Assembly: GCA_012521995.1 (NCBI GenBank)
Contig: JAAYLH010000092.1
Coordinates: 1 to 64,000 of the forward strand
Source of the DNA: Bacteroidales bacterium
GTDB lineage: Bacteria; Bacteroidota; Bacteroidia; Bacteroidales; UBA7960
DNA: 64,000 nt
Direction of reading: 5' to 3'
Shown here: piece by piece, positions 19,881 to 29,413 of the stretch
Position numbering within the stretch: position 1 is the first letter of the stretch
Layout of the letters: every line of letters begins with the position of its first letter
Notes under the pieces: model-generated
What the model saw: the letters and a program-made list of their open reading frames with translations, nothing else
What the model was told of the DNA's origin: nothing
Database searches by the model: none
Program-made: the position numbers and the translations under genes

Positions 19881-19896
19881 TGTTTCACGTGAAACA
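19881..19896. promoter_or_regulatory. parS: parS site, perfect 16-bp palindrome
   Basis: TGTTTCACGTGAAACA. Confidence 0.95.
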
Positions 19897-19904
19897 ATTC
19901 AGAA

Positions 19905-20795
19905 ATGGAAACATTACAATATTGTCCTTTATGTGGAGCGGGGGAGGGGTTATTGCCTTTTTTGAAATGTTCCGATCATTTGCTTGGTACGGGACAATAT
20001 TCCATGGTAGAATGTTCTGCCTGCGGCCTGGTGTTTACCAATCCCAGGCCAAATGAAGAAAACCTTCCTTCTTATTACCAGAGCGAGGAGTACCTCTCAC
20101 ACTCCGAAAAGCGAAACAGCATGAGCCAGCAACTGTATTTCCGGGTGCAATCGATGATGCTTAAACGCAAGTATAAGTTAATCAGCCGATTAAGCGTGGA
20201 AGGGAGGAGTTTGATCGACATTGGCTGCGGTGCAGGGGCCTTTGGAAAATATATGCAAAACATTGGATACCAAGTTGTTGGTGTTGAACCCCAGGCCTCT
20301 GCCAGGGAAAAAGCCAGGCAAAAGGGCATTCAAGTATTTGAAAATCAGGAACAAATACTTAAGCCCGGGCATCCTTCTTTTGACTTTATTACCCTTTGGC
20401 ACGTCCTGGAGCACCAGCCCCGTTTTATGGAAAGTCTTGAACAATTCCATCGCATGCTGCATGACAATGGAAGGCTGATCATTGCGGTTCCACAATTTAA
20501 GAGCTTCGATGCCGACCATTACAAAGAATTTTGGGCAGCCTATGACCTGCCGAGGCATCTTACCCACTTTAGCCATGCAACCCTGGAAAAGGCCGCAAGG
20601 CAAAAGGGTTTTAGGCTTGTTAAGAAAGCAGGTATGCCCTTCGATGCCTTTTATGTATCTTTGCTGAGCGAGCAATACAAGGGCCATTCACTTGCCTCCC
20701 TGCGAGGAGTCCTGGTGGGTCTGTGGTCGAATGTAATGGCTGTCCTGAAACTGAAACCCTGGTCAAGCCAAATCTTCGTTTTCCGAAAGGGGTAG
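19905..20795 (+). CDS. class I SAM-dependent methyltransferase with N-terminal zinc ribbon
   Basis: CPLCG...CSACG, LIDIGCGAGAFGKYM, FDFITLWHVLEHQP. Confidence 0.85.
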   Translation: METLQYCPLCGAGEGLLPFLKCSDHLLGTGQYSMVECSACGLVFTNPRPNEENLPSYYQSEEYLSHSEKRNSMSQQLYFRVQSMMLKRKYKLISRLSVEGRSLIDIGCGAGAFGKYMQNIGYQVVGVEPQASAREKARQKGIQVFENQEQILKPGHPSFDFITLWHVLEHQPRFMESLEQFHRMLHDNGRLIIAVPQFKSFDADHYKEFWAAYDLPRHLTHFSHATLEKAARQKGFRLVKKAGMPFDAFYVSLLSEQYKGHSLASLRGVLVGLWSNVMAVLKLKPWSSQIFVFRKG

Positions 20796-20936
20796 TTTTT
20801 TTTCCTGTTTTTCAATTCTGGAACGCTGTTTGCTGGATAAACCTGCGGCCATCCTGCGCAATGCCCCTTGCAATGCGTAAAAATTGTAAATTAGCAGGAA
20901 TGAATTCCAGGCCGGGCCTGCGGTAAATGCTATTTC

Positions 20937-23900
20937 ATGGAAAACCCCCTGAACAGGACTGCCTTATGGCTGCTGATATCGGCCCTCCTTGCCTTGTTAC
21001 TCTCAGAAGTAGCGTTTCATAACCGTAAGATCAGGATAGATTCGGAAAAGGTTGCCTTGGGTTTCCAGGAAGCCTTTCTGAAGAAAGAAGCAGAAATGCT
21101 TACCTCTCTTGATTTGCTCGCTTACAGGGTCAATGAAAAGGAATGGGACGAGTTTTCTGAATACGCTCTGGTGAGTATCCTTGAGCCTCGCTATGAGCGC
21201 GAAGGCCTGGCATTCTTTATCTATACCCCAGACTCCTTGTTGTTTTGGTCGAATAACGCAGTACCCATTGCCGATGCCTGGCAGAGCCTTGGCACTGATG
21301 GACTGCTGCAGCTACAGAACGGATGGTATTTCTATCACACGATATCGCAAAACGACATTAAGCTGGCAGTAGTGACCAAGATCAAATCGAACTACAAGTA
21401 TCAGAACCGTTTCCTTGTCAATAATTTCCCCCCTGATTTGCCTGTAACCGAAAACATCTTCTTTGTTTCCGATAAGGCCGAAGAAGGCTATCCCGTGGTG
21501 GATCAGTCGGGCGATTTTGTCCTATCCCTGGTGCTCAGGCGCGAAAGCGGCCTTTATCAGACCCGCCTGGGAATCTGGCTGGCTGCCATTTTTCTTTCCA
21601 TTGCAGCCCTGTTGGCGGTGATTTATGTGCTGTATCACCATTACAGCCGTATATTCAAAAGAGGGCAGGGCGGTCGTGCCATCCTGGCCTTTCCCGCCCT
21701 GATGATCTTGTTCAGGTTGTTGCTTTTCATCACCCATTTACCAACGGCTTTCAATAGGGGCGAATTGTTCTCACCCGCCCTCTATGCCACCTCAGGCCTG
21801 ATTCCTTCCCTGGGCGACTTGCTGCTCCACGTTTTGTTTTTTAATATTATTTCTTACTTCCTTTTTTCCCACCTGAGAGACTTTAAGAAAATCAAGTTTA
21901 CTGGCAATAAGGCCAATGCCGCAGGCTTCCTGACGCTGGCGGGCATTATGGCCTTGTGTTTCCTTGCCATCCACCTCATTCGTGGGCTGGTTATTGACTC
22001 GAGGCTGAATCTTGATGTCAATTTCATGTTCAGCCTCGATATGTTCAGCCTGATCGGTTTTCTTATCATATGCCTCATTTTCTTTTCTTTCTTTTTCCTG
22101 GGCATGGTGCTTTACCGCCTGTACGCACATCTGCTGAATGACAAAAAGGATTTCCGCCGGGTACTTGCCGTTTCCCTTGTCGTGTTTTTGGCTGCCGACC
22201 TGCTGTTGGGCGGTTTCACCCTACTGGTATGGCTGCTGTTCGGCGCGGGCATACTCGTGTTTGAACTCGACCGCAGCCAGCCCCTCTCCAGGCTTGGGTT
22301 AACCCCGCTTGTGATCGCCCTGTTCCTGTTCAGCATCATTTCAACATTTGCCCTCTACCGCTTCAACACTATAAAAGATCAGGAAAAACGCAAGACCTTT
22401 GCCCTCAAGCTGGCTTCCGAGCAGGATCCCGTGGCCGAATACCTGTTCCTTGAAATTGAACAGACCCTTTACAACGACAACCAACTTAAGAACCTGGTGC
22501 TCAAGGATCCCTACAACATCCCTGTCATATACCAGTACCTGCAGCACCACTACTTCTACGACTTCTGGGGCAAATACAACCTGCAAGTCACAGTGTGCGA
22601 GCCCGAAGAGGTCATCCACATTATGCCTGGCAACTTCGATATGGCTTGCTCGTGGTATTTTGAAGATTATATTCGTACGTTCGGCAAACCGACTATCAGC
22701 GGCAATTTTTATTACCTCGACAACAATACAGGCCGCAACAGCTATATTGCAATGATCCCCGTCAGGGGACCCGAAACAGAAGGCGTTGAATCTCTTTTCC
22801 ACATTTACCTCGAATTCGACGTCAAGTTTGTGGCCCGCGATATGGGGTTCCCCGAATTGCTGATCGACGATAAAGTAGACATCAACCGCGAATTGGCCAA
22901 TTACTCCTATGCCAACTATAAGGACGGCAGGTTCATCAACAAGTTCGGCCCGTATATTTACTCCAGTGACCTGTCGGTGTATGGTACTTTTAACCAACAG
23001 TTCAGCTTTTTTAATTTCGATGATTATCAGCACCTGGTGTACAACAAGGATGATGACACCCAGGTCATTATCAGTCGTCCGCGACAAAGCTTCCTGGAGG
23101 GTATAGCCCCCTTTTCCTATCTCTTCCTGGTCTTTTTTATGCTGATCCTGGTGTTCTCGCTCCTGGCCAGCCGCAGGGAACTTACCGAATGGTTCCAATT
23201 GAACTTCAGGCGCAGGGTACAGGTATTTATGATCGGTCTGGTCATCCTTTCGGTCATTACAATAGGTGGGGCTTCCACCTGGTTTATGGTGAATATTTAC
23301 CAGGATAAGAACCTCTCCATCCTAAACGAGAAATCACATAGTGTTCTGGTTGAAATGGAGCACGACCTGTCGGGCGTCGAGGAATTAAGCGACCTGTATG
23401 AATATTACCTTTCAGACATGCTTCTGAGGCTTTACAACGTGTTTTTTACCGATATTAATCTCTACAGTCCACAGGGGGCGCTGCTGGCCTCCAGCCGCCC
23501 CAGAGTGTTCGACGAGGGGCTGGTCGGATCGCAGATGAACCCCATTGCCTTTGCCTACCTGCAGAACCAGCAAAAAAGCCAGTTCGTGCAAACAGAAAAG
23601 ATTGGCAAGCTTGAATACTTATCAGCCTATGTTCCATTGCGCAATAACCAGCATCAGCTTCTGGCCTATATCAACCTGCCCTACTTTGCCAAGCAAAATG
23701 AGTTGCGCAACGAGATTTCTTACTTTATGCTGGCCTTTGTCAATATCAACTTGCTGTTGCTGGTGTTTGCAGTGATCATGGCCTTATTTATTTCCAATCA
23801 TGTCACCCAGCCCCTGCAGCTGATTCGCGACAGCATCTCTAAGCTTCAGCTGGGAAAAACCGACCACAAGATACACTGGACACGCAACGACGAAATCGGG

Positions 23901-24656
23901 CAGATGGTAAAGGAATACAATCGTATGATTGATGAACTGGCAGTAAGTGCTGAACTGCTTGCCCGCAGCGAACGCGAATCGGCCTGGCGCGAAATGGCTA
24001 AACAGGTAGCCCACGAGATCAAGAATCCCCTCACGCCCATGCGCCTTAGCGTGCAGCACCTCGAGAAAGCCTGGAGAGAAAAAGTGCCCGACTGGGATCA
24101 GCGTCTGCAGCGCTTCTCCAAGACTATGGTCGAGCAAATTGACACGCTGTCCATCATTGCAGGTGAGTTTTCAGATTTTGCAAAGCTCCCTTCAGGAAAA
24201 AATGTCGCCATCAACCTGCGTGACTTTGCCCCCGAGGTGCTCGACCTTTACAATGACCTCGACAAGGTAGAAATCGACCTGCAACTGCCTCCCGGCGAAG
24301 AGCCCCTTCTGGTCTTTTCCGACCGGAACCAGCTCCTGCGCGTATTCAACAACCTGGTTCGTAACGCTATTCAGGCATATCCCAGAGATGAAATAGCCAG
24401 GATACAGATCATTTGTTCGGCCCAGAAGGACTTTGTGAAATGCGAGGTACGCGATTTTGGCAACGGCATCCCCGATGAACTCAAACCCAGCATTTTCAGC
24501 CCTTATTTTACCACCAAAACAGGGGGTATGGGCCTGGGCCTTTCCATGGTGAAAAACATCATTGAAAGCAATCAGGGGGAAGTATCATTCTATTCAGAGG
24601 AAGGTAGCGGTACCACGTTTTTCTTTACCCTTCCCGTATATAAACCGGAACCTTAA
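20937..24656 (+). CDS. NtrY-like multi-TM sensor histidine kinase (1239 aa)
   Basis: Many TM segments, HAMP, H-box AKQVAHEIKNPLTPMRLSVQHL, N-box NLVRNAIQAYP, G2 GGMGLGLSMVKNIIES. Confidence 0.88.
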   Translation: MENPLNRTALWLLISALLALLLSEVAFHNRKIRIDSEKVALGFQEAFLKKEAEMLTSLDLLAYRVNEKEWDEFSEYALVSILEPRYEREGLAFFIYTPDSLLFWSNNAVPIADAWQSLGTDGLLQLQNGWYFYHTISQNDIKLAVVTKIKSNYKYQNRFLVNNFPPDLPVTENIFFVSDKAEEGYPVVDQSGDFVLSLVLRRESGLYQTRLGIWLAAIFLSIAALLAVIYVLYHHYSRIFKRGQGGRAILAFPALMILFRLLLFITHLPTAFNRGELFSPALYATSGLIPSLGDLLLHVLFFNIISYFLFSHLRDFKKIKFTGNKANAAGFLTLAGIMALCFLAIHLIRGLVIDSRLNLDVNFMFSLDMFSLIGFLIICLIFFSFFFLGMVLYRLYAHLLNDKKDFRRVLAVSLVVFLAADLLLGGFTLLVWLLFGAGILVFELDRSQPLSRLGLTPLVIALFLFSIISTFALYRFNTIKDQEKRKTFALKLASEQDPVAEYLFLEIEQTLYNDNQLKNLVLKDPYNIPVIYQYLQHHYFYDFWGKYNLQVTVCEPEEVIHIMPGNFDMACSWYFEDYIRTFGKPTISGNFYYLDNNTGRNSYIAMIPVRGPETEGVESLFHIYLEFDVKFVARDMGFPELLIDDKVDINRELANYSYANYKDGRFINKFGPYIYSSDLSVYGTFNQQFSFFNFDDYQHLVYNKDDDTQVIISRPRQSFLEGIAPFSYLFLVFFMLILVFSLLASRRELTEWFQLNFRRRVQVFMIGLVILSVITIGGASTWFMVNIYQDKNLSILNEKSHSVLVEMEHDLSGVEELSDLYEYYLSDMLLRLYNVFFTDINLYSPQGALLASSRPRVFDEGLVGSQMNPIAFAYLQNQQKSQFVQTEKIGKLEYLSAYVPLRNNQHQLLAYINLPYFAKQNELRNEISYFMLAFVNINLLLLVFAVIMALFISNHVTQPLQLIRDSISKLQLGKTDHKIHWTRNDEIGQMVKEYNRMIDELAVSAELLARSERESAWREMAKQVAHEIKNPLTPMRLSVQHLEKAWREKVPDWDQRLQRFSKTMVEQIDTLSIIAGEFSDFAKLPSGKNVAINLRDFAPEVLDLYNDLDKVEIDLQLPPGEEPLLVFSDRNQLLRVFNNLVRNAIQAYPRDEIARIQIICSAQKDFVKCEVRDFGNGIPDELKPSIFSPYFTTKTGGMGLGLSMVKNIIESNQGEVSFYSEEGSGTTFFFTLPVYKPEP

Positions 24657-24674
24657 ACCCAGGGAGGGTCTGAT

Positions 24675-24989
24675 ATGAAGAAAATCCTGTTTTTGATCCT
24701 GTTTTCCTTCGTTTTTGCAGGGGCCAGCGCACAAAAGGTGTATGTGACCGAATGGAAGAGCGAGGCTACCCACAAGGTGTATGTAACCGAGTGGAAGAGT
24801 GAAGCCAATGTGTTGGTCTACATTTCCAAATGGAAGTCGGAGGCCAAGCCCCGAACAGGGATCTGGCATTATACCAAATGGAAAAGTGAAGCCGACATCA
24901 TTGTGTATTTCACGGAATGGAAGAGTGAAGCCGAATTAATCGTCTATTTTACGAAATGGAAATCAGAGGCCGCGTGGAATAAGCCCTGA
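24675..24989 (+). CDS. small secreted tandem-repeat protein (six WKSEA repeats), possibly DUF6150-like
   Basis: Signal peptide MKKILFLILFSFVFAGASAQ followed by six ~13-aa units ending WKSEA. Confidence 0.8.
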   Translation: MKKILFLILFSFVFAGASAQKVYVTEWKSEATHKVYVTEWKSEANVLVYISKWKSEAKPRTGIWHYTKWKSEADIIVYFTEWKSEAELIVYFTKWKSEAAWNKP

Positions 24990-24993
24990 TGGC

Positions 24994-26070
24994 TCAGGTA
25001 TATACCTTGGCTTCGATCTCCCCGTTTTGAACCATCAGGCCATTCATAGCCAGGGCGCGCATCTCATCCTCACCGGGATACACAAATATAGGGGCAATAT
25101 GCCTTACCCTTTCGGAAACCGCCTCTACAAAGGGCTTCCCATAGGCAATACCCCCGGTCAACAGGATGGCGTCCACTTCTCCTTTGAGCACTGTCGACAT
25201 GGCGCCAATCTCCTTAGCAACCTGGTATGCCATGGCATCATGAATCAATTGAGCATTTTCATCACCGGCGGCAGCCCGCTTCTCCACCTCATAGGCATCG
25301 TTGGTGCCCAGGTAGGCCACGAAGCCACCCCGGCCAGTGATCATCTTCCTGATCTCTTCCTGGCTATACTTTCCGCTGAAACAAAGTTTTACCAACGACC
25401 AAACGGGAAGTGTGCCGCTGCGTTCGGGCGAAAAGGGGCCTTCGCCATCGAGGGCTTGGTTGACGTCAATCACCCGCCCCCGGTAATGCGCTCCTACGCT
25501 GATACCTCCGCCGAGATGGGCAACGATCAGGTTCAGGTCTTCATAGCGTTTCGAAATGGACTTGGCGTGCTGGCGGGCAATGGCCTTTTGGTTCAGGGCG
25601 TGGAATATAGAAATCCTTTCCAAAAGCGGATGCCCTGAAATGCGGGCAATGGGCTCCAGCTCGTCAACCACCACCGGGTCGGCAATAAATGCCCTGGCCG
25701 AGGGAAGCGACTTGGCAATATCGTGGGCTATCAATCCCCCCAGGTTTGAGGCATGCTGCCCCAAAACCCCTGCTTTCAAGTCTTGTATCAGGGCGTCATT
25801 AATTTCGTATACTCCTGAAGGGATAGGCTTTACAAGTCCTCCGCGCCCCACTACCAACGAGATGTTTGAGATCAGGATCCCTGCATGCTCCAGCTCCTTA
25901 AGGATGATGTTCTTGCGGAACTCGTACTGGTCAGTAATGATAGCTGAGGCAGGCAGTTCATCGCAGGAATGACGGATGTTTTTCAGGAAGATCTCCTTGG
26001 TGCCGCGAAACACCGCAATCTTTGTTGAGGTTGAGCCGGGGTTAATGGCCAGGATTAAGTCTTTGTCCAT
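24994..26070 (-). CDS. buk: butyrate kinase
   Basis: ILAINPGSTSTKIAVF, IVAHLGGGISVGAHYRGRVIDVNQALDGEGPFSPERSG. Confidence 0.92.
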   Translation of the reverse strand: MDKDLILAINPGSTSTKIAVFRGTKEIFLKNIRHSCDELPASAIITDQYEFRKNIILKELEHAGILISNISLVVGRGGLVKPIPSGVYEINDALIQDLKAGVLGQHASNLGGLIAHDIAKSLPSARAFIADPVVVDELEPIARISGHPLLERISIFHALNQKAIARQHAKSISKRYEDLNLIVAHLGGGISVGAHYRGRVIDVNQALDGEGPFSPERSGTLPVWSLVKLCFSGKYSQEEIRKMITGRGGFVAYLGTNDAYEVEKRAAAGDENAQLIHDAMAYQVAKEIGAMSTVLKGEVDAILLTGGIAYGKPFVEAVSERVRHIAPIFVYPGEDEMRALAMNGLMVQNGEIEAKVYT

Positions 26071-26091
26071 AAATAGGTTGTTTTATTGGAG

Positions 26092-26988
26092 TTAATTTAC
26101 AGCCGCAGCCAGGGCAATGCTGTTGAGCTTGGTTTCATCAGAGTCAGCCCTTGACGTAAGGACAATGGGTGCGGCAGCTCCCAGGATCACCGCAGCACAT
26201 TGGGCGCCTGCAAAGTAAATAAAGGCCTTGTACAGGGCGTTGGCGGCATCAATGTCGTCGGCCACCAGCAGGTCGGCATCGCCTGCCACGGGGCTGTGTA
26301 TGCCCTTATGCTCTGCGCTTTTCCCGCTCACTGCGTTGTCAAAGGCCAGGGGCCCGTCAATGATGCAGTTCCTGATTTGACCGCGATCAGCCATCTTGGC
26401 CAGGATGCTGGCCTCCAGGCTGCTTTTCATATCGGGGTTAACGGTTTCTACTGCGCTGAGCATGGCCACCTTAGGCTGGCTGATTCCCAGCTTGCGAAGA
26501 TAATTCACCGAATTTTTAACCAGGGAAATTTTTCCCTTCAGGTCTGGGGCTATGTTCATGGCTGCATCAGTGAGGCCGATGATCTTATGGTAGCTCTCAA
26601 GTTCAAAGAGGGCCAGGTGTGAAATGAGCTCACCCGTCCGCAGCCCCCATTCCTTGTTCAGCACCGCCCTCAACAGACTTGATGTGGGCAGGTTGCCTTT
26701 CATCAGGATATCTGCCTGCTTTTCACGAACCATCTTTACGGCAATGGTAGCGGCCTTGTCTACATCGGGCTCATCGATGATTTTAAAATCAGTCAGCGCA
26801 AATTGCTGTTTATAGGCAATAGATTCTATTTTCGACTGGTCACCTACAAGGATGCCTTCCACAATGCCCTTTTGCGCGGCGTTGACCACGGCTTCAAGGG
26901 CATTTTCATCGTGAGCGGCCGCCAGTACAAGGCGTTTTTTTGTGTGGGCGCGGGCCATTTCGTGTAATGCAGCAAGCGATTTTAGCAT
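26092..26988 (-). CDS. ptb: phosphate butyryltransferase-type acyltransferase
   Basis: ADILMKGNLPTSSLLRAVLNKEWGLRTG, GLTDAAMNIAPDL; start trimmed to MLKSLAALHEM. Confidence 0.85.
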   Translation of the reverse strand: MLKSLAALHEMARAHTKKRLVLAAAHDENALEAVVNAAQKGIVEGILVGDQSKIESIAYKQQFALTDFKIIDEPDVDKAATIAVKMVREKQADILMKGNLPTSSLLRAVLNKEWGLRTGELISHLALFELESYHKIIGLTDAAMNIAPDLKGKISLVKNSVNYLRKLGISQPKVAMLSAVETVNPDMKSSLEASILAKMADRGQIRNCIIDGPLAFDNAVSGKSAEHKGIHSPVAGDADLLVADDIDAANALYKAFIYFAGAQCAAVILGAAAPIVLTSRADSDETKLNSIALAAAVN

Positions 26989-27219
26989 AGGGTTTGGGTT
27001 TTTCTTTGGGTTTTGAACGTGCCCCAAAATTAGCAAAAACTTTTCAGGGGATGGGCACTTGCAGCGGCTTCGATGCACAAAAACCAATTGTCGGTGCATT
27101 TCCATTGTATTCGACACTATTTGGTTTAATGATTGGGTCGGGGAAATGTTCTTTACGAACTCGGTCCTGAGCCCGGGCTTCTTACTTGCCTGTTCGTATT
27201 CATCAAGAAACATGTATTT

Positions 27220-27291
27220 ATTTCGACCGAAGTTCAGGCGGGTTTCAGCCGTTTTAAAGCGGCTGAAACCCGCCTGAACTTCGGTCGAAAT
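27220..27291. repeat. dispersed palindromic repeat, copy 1 (perfect 32-bp arms)
   Basis: ATTTCGACCGAAGTTCAGGCGGGTTTCAGCCG-TTTTAAAG-CGGCTGAAACCCGCCTGAACTTCGGTCGAAAT. Confidence 0.95.
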
Positions 27292-27521
27292 ACTTCTGTA
27301 AAATAAAAAATAAACGAAGCATACAAGCCCAAAGATCGTTTCCGTTACATAAGGATGAATAATGCGTACTTCTTTAAAAATGCCATAGCTACTTGGTTTG
27401 CAATGGTTTTTAATATACATGTAAGTTTTTATGCCGAAAGGCCAAAAAGGCCTCCCTGGCCAAAAGGGTCAGCAGTAAGGGGTTTCCTTGAAAGGGGATT
27501 TCCCGGAAGGGAATGTACAAC

Positions 27522-27558
27522 AAAAAAGGGCCGCTTCCTTTGACAGAAGCGGCCCTTT
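27522..27558 (-). terminator. Terminator downstream of hsp20
   Basis: AAAAAAGGGCCGCTTC...GAAGCGGCCCTTT. Confidence 0.85.
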
Positions 27559-27578
27559 GGGGTGATATATATTGGGAT

Positions 27579-28004
27579 TTAAGAAATTTCAATGCTGCGG
27601 CTGAGCTTGGCTTTTTCAGGGTTCAGCTTGGGTATGCTGATGAAAAGGATGCCCTGCTCATAGCGTGCACTGATCTTTTCGCCGTCGGTGGTTTTGGGAA
27701 TGGAAAACGAGCGGGTGAAGCTGTCCATACCAAATTCGCGGCGCAGGAATTTATCCTCTTGTTTTTCGTCCTCTTTTTTCTCGTAAGAAACCGAAAGGAC
27801 ATTGTTTTCAACGTTCAGGCTGAAATCATCCTTTTTCATTCCGGGGGCAGCCAGTTGAATCTCAAACTGTTTTTCATCCTCCAGGATATTGGTGGCCGGA
27901 ACGCAGCCACAGTTTTTTTCAAAACCAGTCGATAAATTGCGTTCCATCATTTCGTCGAACATGTTTGAAAACATGGGTCGGTTGTTCCATCTGATAATAG
28001 TCAT
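27579..28004 (-). CDS. Hsp20/alpha-crystallin family small heat shock protein
   Basis: FEIQLAAPGMKKDDFSLNVENNVLSVSYEKK, GILFISIPK. Confidence 0.92.
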   Translation of the reverse strand: MTIIRWNNRPMFSNMFDEMMERNLSTGFEKNCGCVPATNILEDEKQFEIQLAAPGMKKDDFSLNVENNVLSVSYEKKEDEKQEDKFLRREFGMDSFTRSFSIPKTTDGEKISARYEQGILFISIPKLNPEKAKLSRSIEIS

Positions 28005-28224
28005 GGGTTGTTTCTCCTTATTTTTGGTTAAAATTTACTGTTTGAAAATTGTTTCCCTCCATTGGACAAATCCCGTTCCGATCCTGTTTTTTTAAAAAAA
28101 CGACAAGATATACGGTCATTTTGGCTGATTTTTTATTTTTGCATCAACAATGAATGCCATAATGGCGCCAGTGAGGTTTCGCGGTATTCCGGCAAACTTT
28201 TAAGGAAAAACGGGGTTTAGTATA

Positions 28225-28233
28225 TACCTTTGC
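28225..28233 (+). promoter_or_regulatory. putative TAnnTTTGC promoter element
   Basis: TACCTTTGC 24 nt upstream of ATG at 28257. Confidence 0.5.
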
Positions 28234-28256
28234 CAATAAGCGGCAGTGATTGCTTC

Positions 28257-29348
28257 ATGGATAAACAACAAAAGAAGATCCTGGATTTTTTTCATTTTCG
28301 GCGCATCCTGATTCCCATTATTCTGGGGCTGGGTGTTGCCAGTTTCCTGCTATGGCGCAGTTTTGACCTTGAGGCTTTCAGGGAGGTAAACTGGGGCGGG
28401 CGTTCGTACGTCTATATCGGGATGGCGCTGTTGATGATGGTGATACGCGACGGGGCCTATATGATTCGTTTGCGGGTGCTGACAGATGGACAGCTTTCTT
28501 GGCGGCAGAGCTTTGAAGTGATCATGCTTTGGGAGTTTGCCTCGGCAGTGACGCCTTCCATTATCGGCGGATCGGCCATTGCCCTTTTTATCATCCATCG
28601 CGAAGGGGTCAGCATGGGTCGTACCACGGCCATTGTGTTGGTTACCGCTCTGCTCGACGAGTTGTTTTACATCATGATGGTTCCGCTGATTCTATTGGTG
28701 GTGGGGCCGCAGGACCTGTTCACTTCGGGTGGGGAGTATGTGTTTTTGAACACCCGCTTTGGCACCCAGGGCATTTTTGCTATTGGATACCTGTTTATTA
28801 TGGTGCTGACCACCATCATCCTGTACGGGGTTTTTATCAACCCAAGGGGCACCAAATATTTGCTGCTGTCCATTTTCAGGCTTCCTTTCCTGCGGCGCTG
28901 GCGGCCTGCTGCCGCTGAGACGGGCAACGAGATCATCATCACTGCGCGTGAAATGAAAGGCAAGCCTGCTGTCTTCTGGCTTAAGTCTTTTGGCAGCACC
29001 GCCTTTTCGTGGACGGCCCGTTTTTGGGTGGTCAATATGCTCATTATGGCCTTTGTGGGGCAGGGTGATCATCTGCTCATTTACGGGAGGCAGTTGATCA
29101 TGTGGGTCATCCTGATGATCAGCCCAACCCCCGGCGGCAGCGGGGTAGCCGAGATTGTTTTCAGCGGTTTCCTGGGCGAATTCATCCCTGGGGGCCTTAC
29201 CCCCGCTATGGGTCTGATGTGGCGTATCATCAGCTATTACCCCTACCTCTTTATCGGCGCTATTATCCTGCCCACCTGGCTTAAAAGGGTTTATTCGAAA
29301 AAACACCTCGACGCCAACAAGCAAACCATTGAATCTTCCGAAGCATAA
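28257..29348 (+). CDS. lysylphosphatidylglycerol synthase TM region / UPF0104 (AglD-like) family membrane protein
   Basis: Multi-TM; SAVTPSIIGGSAIALFIIHREG, ISPTPGGSGVAEIVFSGFLGEFIP; start trimmed because 28230 lies inside the promoter motif. Confidence 0.8.
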   Translation: MDKQQKKILDFFHFRRILIPIILGLGVASFLLWRSFDLEAFREVNWGGRSYVYIGMALLMMVIRDGAYMIRLRVLTDGQLSWRQSFEVIMLWEFASAVTPSIIGGSAIALFIIHREGVSMGRTTAIVLVTALLDELFYIMMVPLILLVVGPQDLFTSGGEYVFLNTRFGTQGIFAIGYLFIMVLTTIILYGVFINPRGTKYLLLSIFRLPFLRRWRPAAAETGNEIIITAREMKGKPAVFWLKSFGSTAFSWTARFWVVNMLIMAFVGQGDHLLIYGRQLIMWVILMISPTPGGSGVAEIVFSGFLGEFIPGGLTPAMGLMWRIISYYPYLFIGAIILPTWLKRVYSKKHLDANKQTIESSEA

Positions 29349-29413
29349 GCAGGCATCCATGTTTTGTGCACCAAATTTGATATATTTGGTGTGTTTTTCT
29401 ACAAGCATTCGGA

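Noticed and set aside
22341-23198. 285-aa minus-strand ORF inside the NtrY-like kinase
   Set aside because: Antisense shadow; the sense ORF is continuous and motif-rich.
24734-24975. Possible CRISPR-like array because of regular repeats
   Set aside because: Repeats are in-frame, codon-degenerate and encode the WKSEA protein repeats; no spacer structure.
27220-27291. Palindrome interpreted as a simple Rho-independent terminator
   Set aside because: Arms are far longer than usual, no adjacent T-run, located upstream of ptb rather than after a gene, and a second diverged copy exists.
28692-29408. 238-aa minus-strand ORF
   Set aside because: Antisense to the UPF0104 membrane protein gene; hydrophilic low-complexity translation typical of a shadow ORF.
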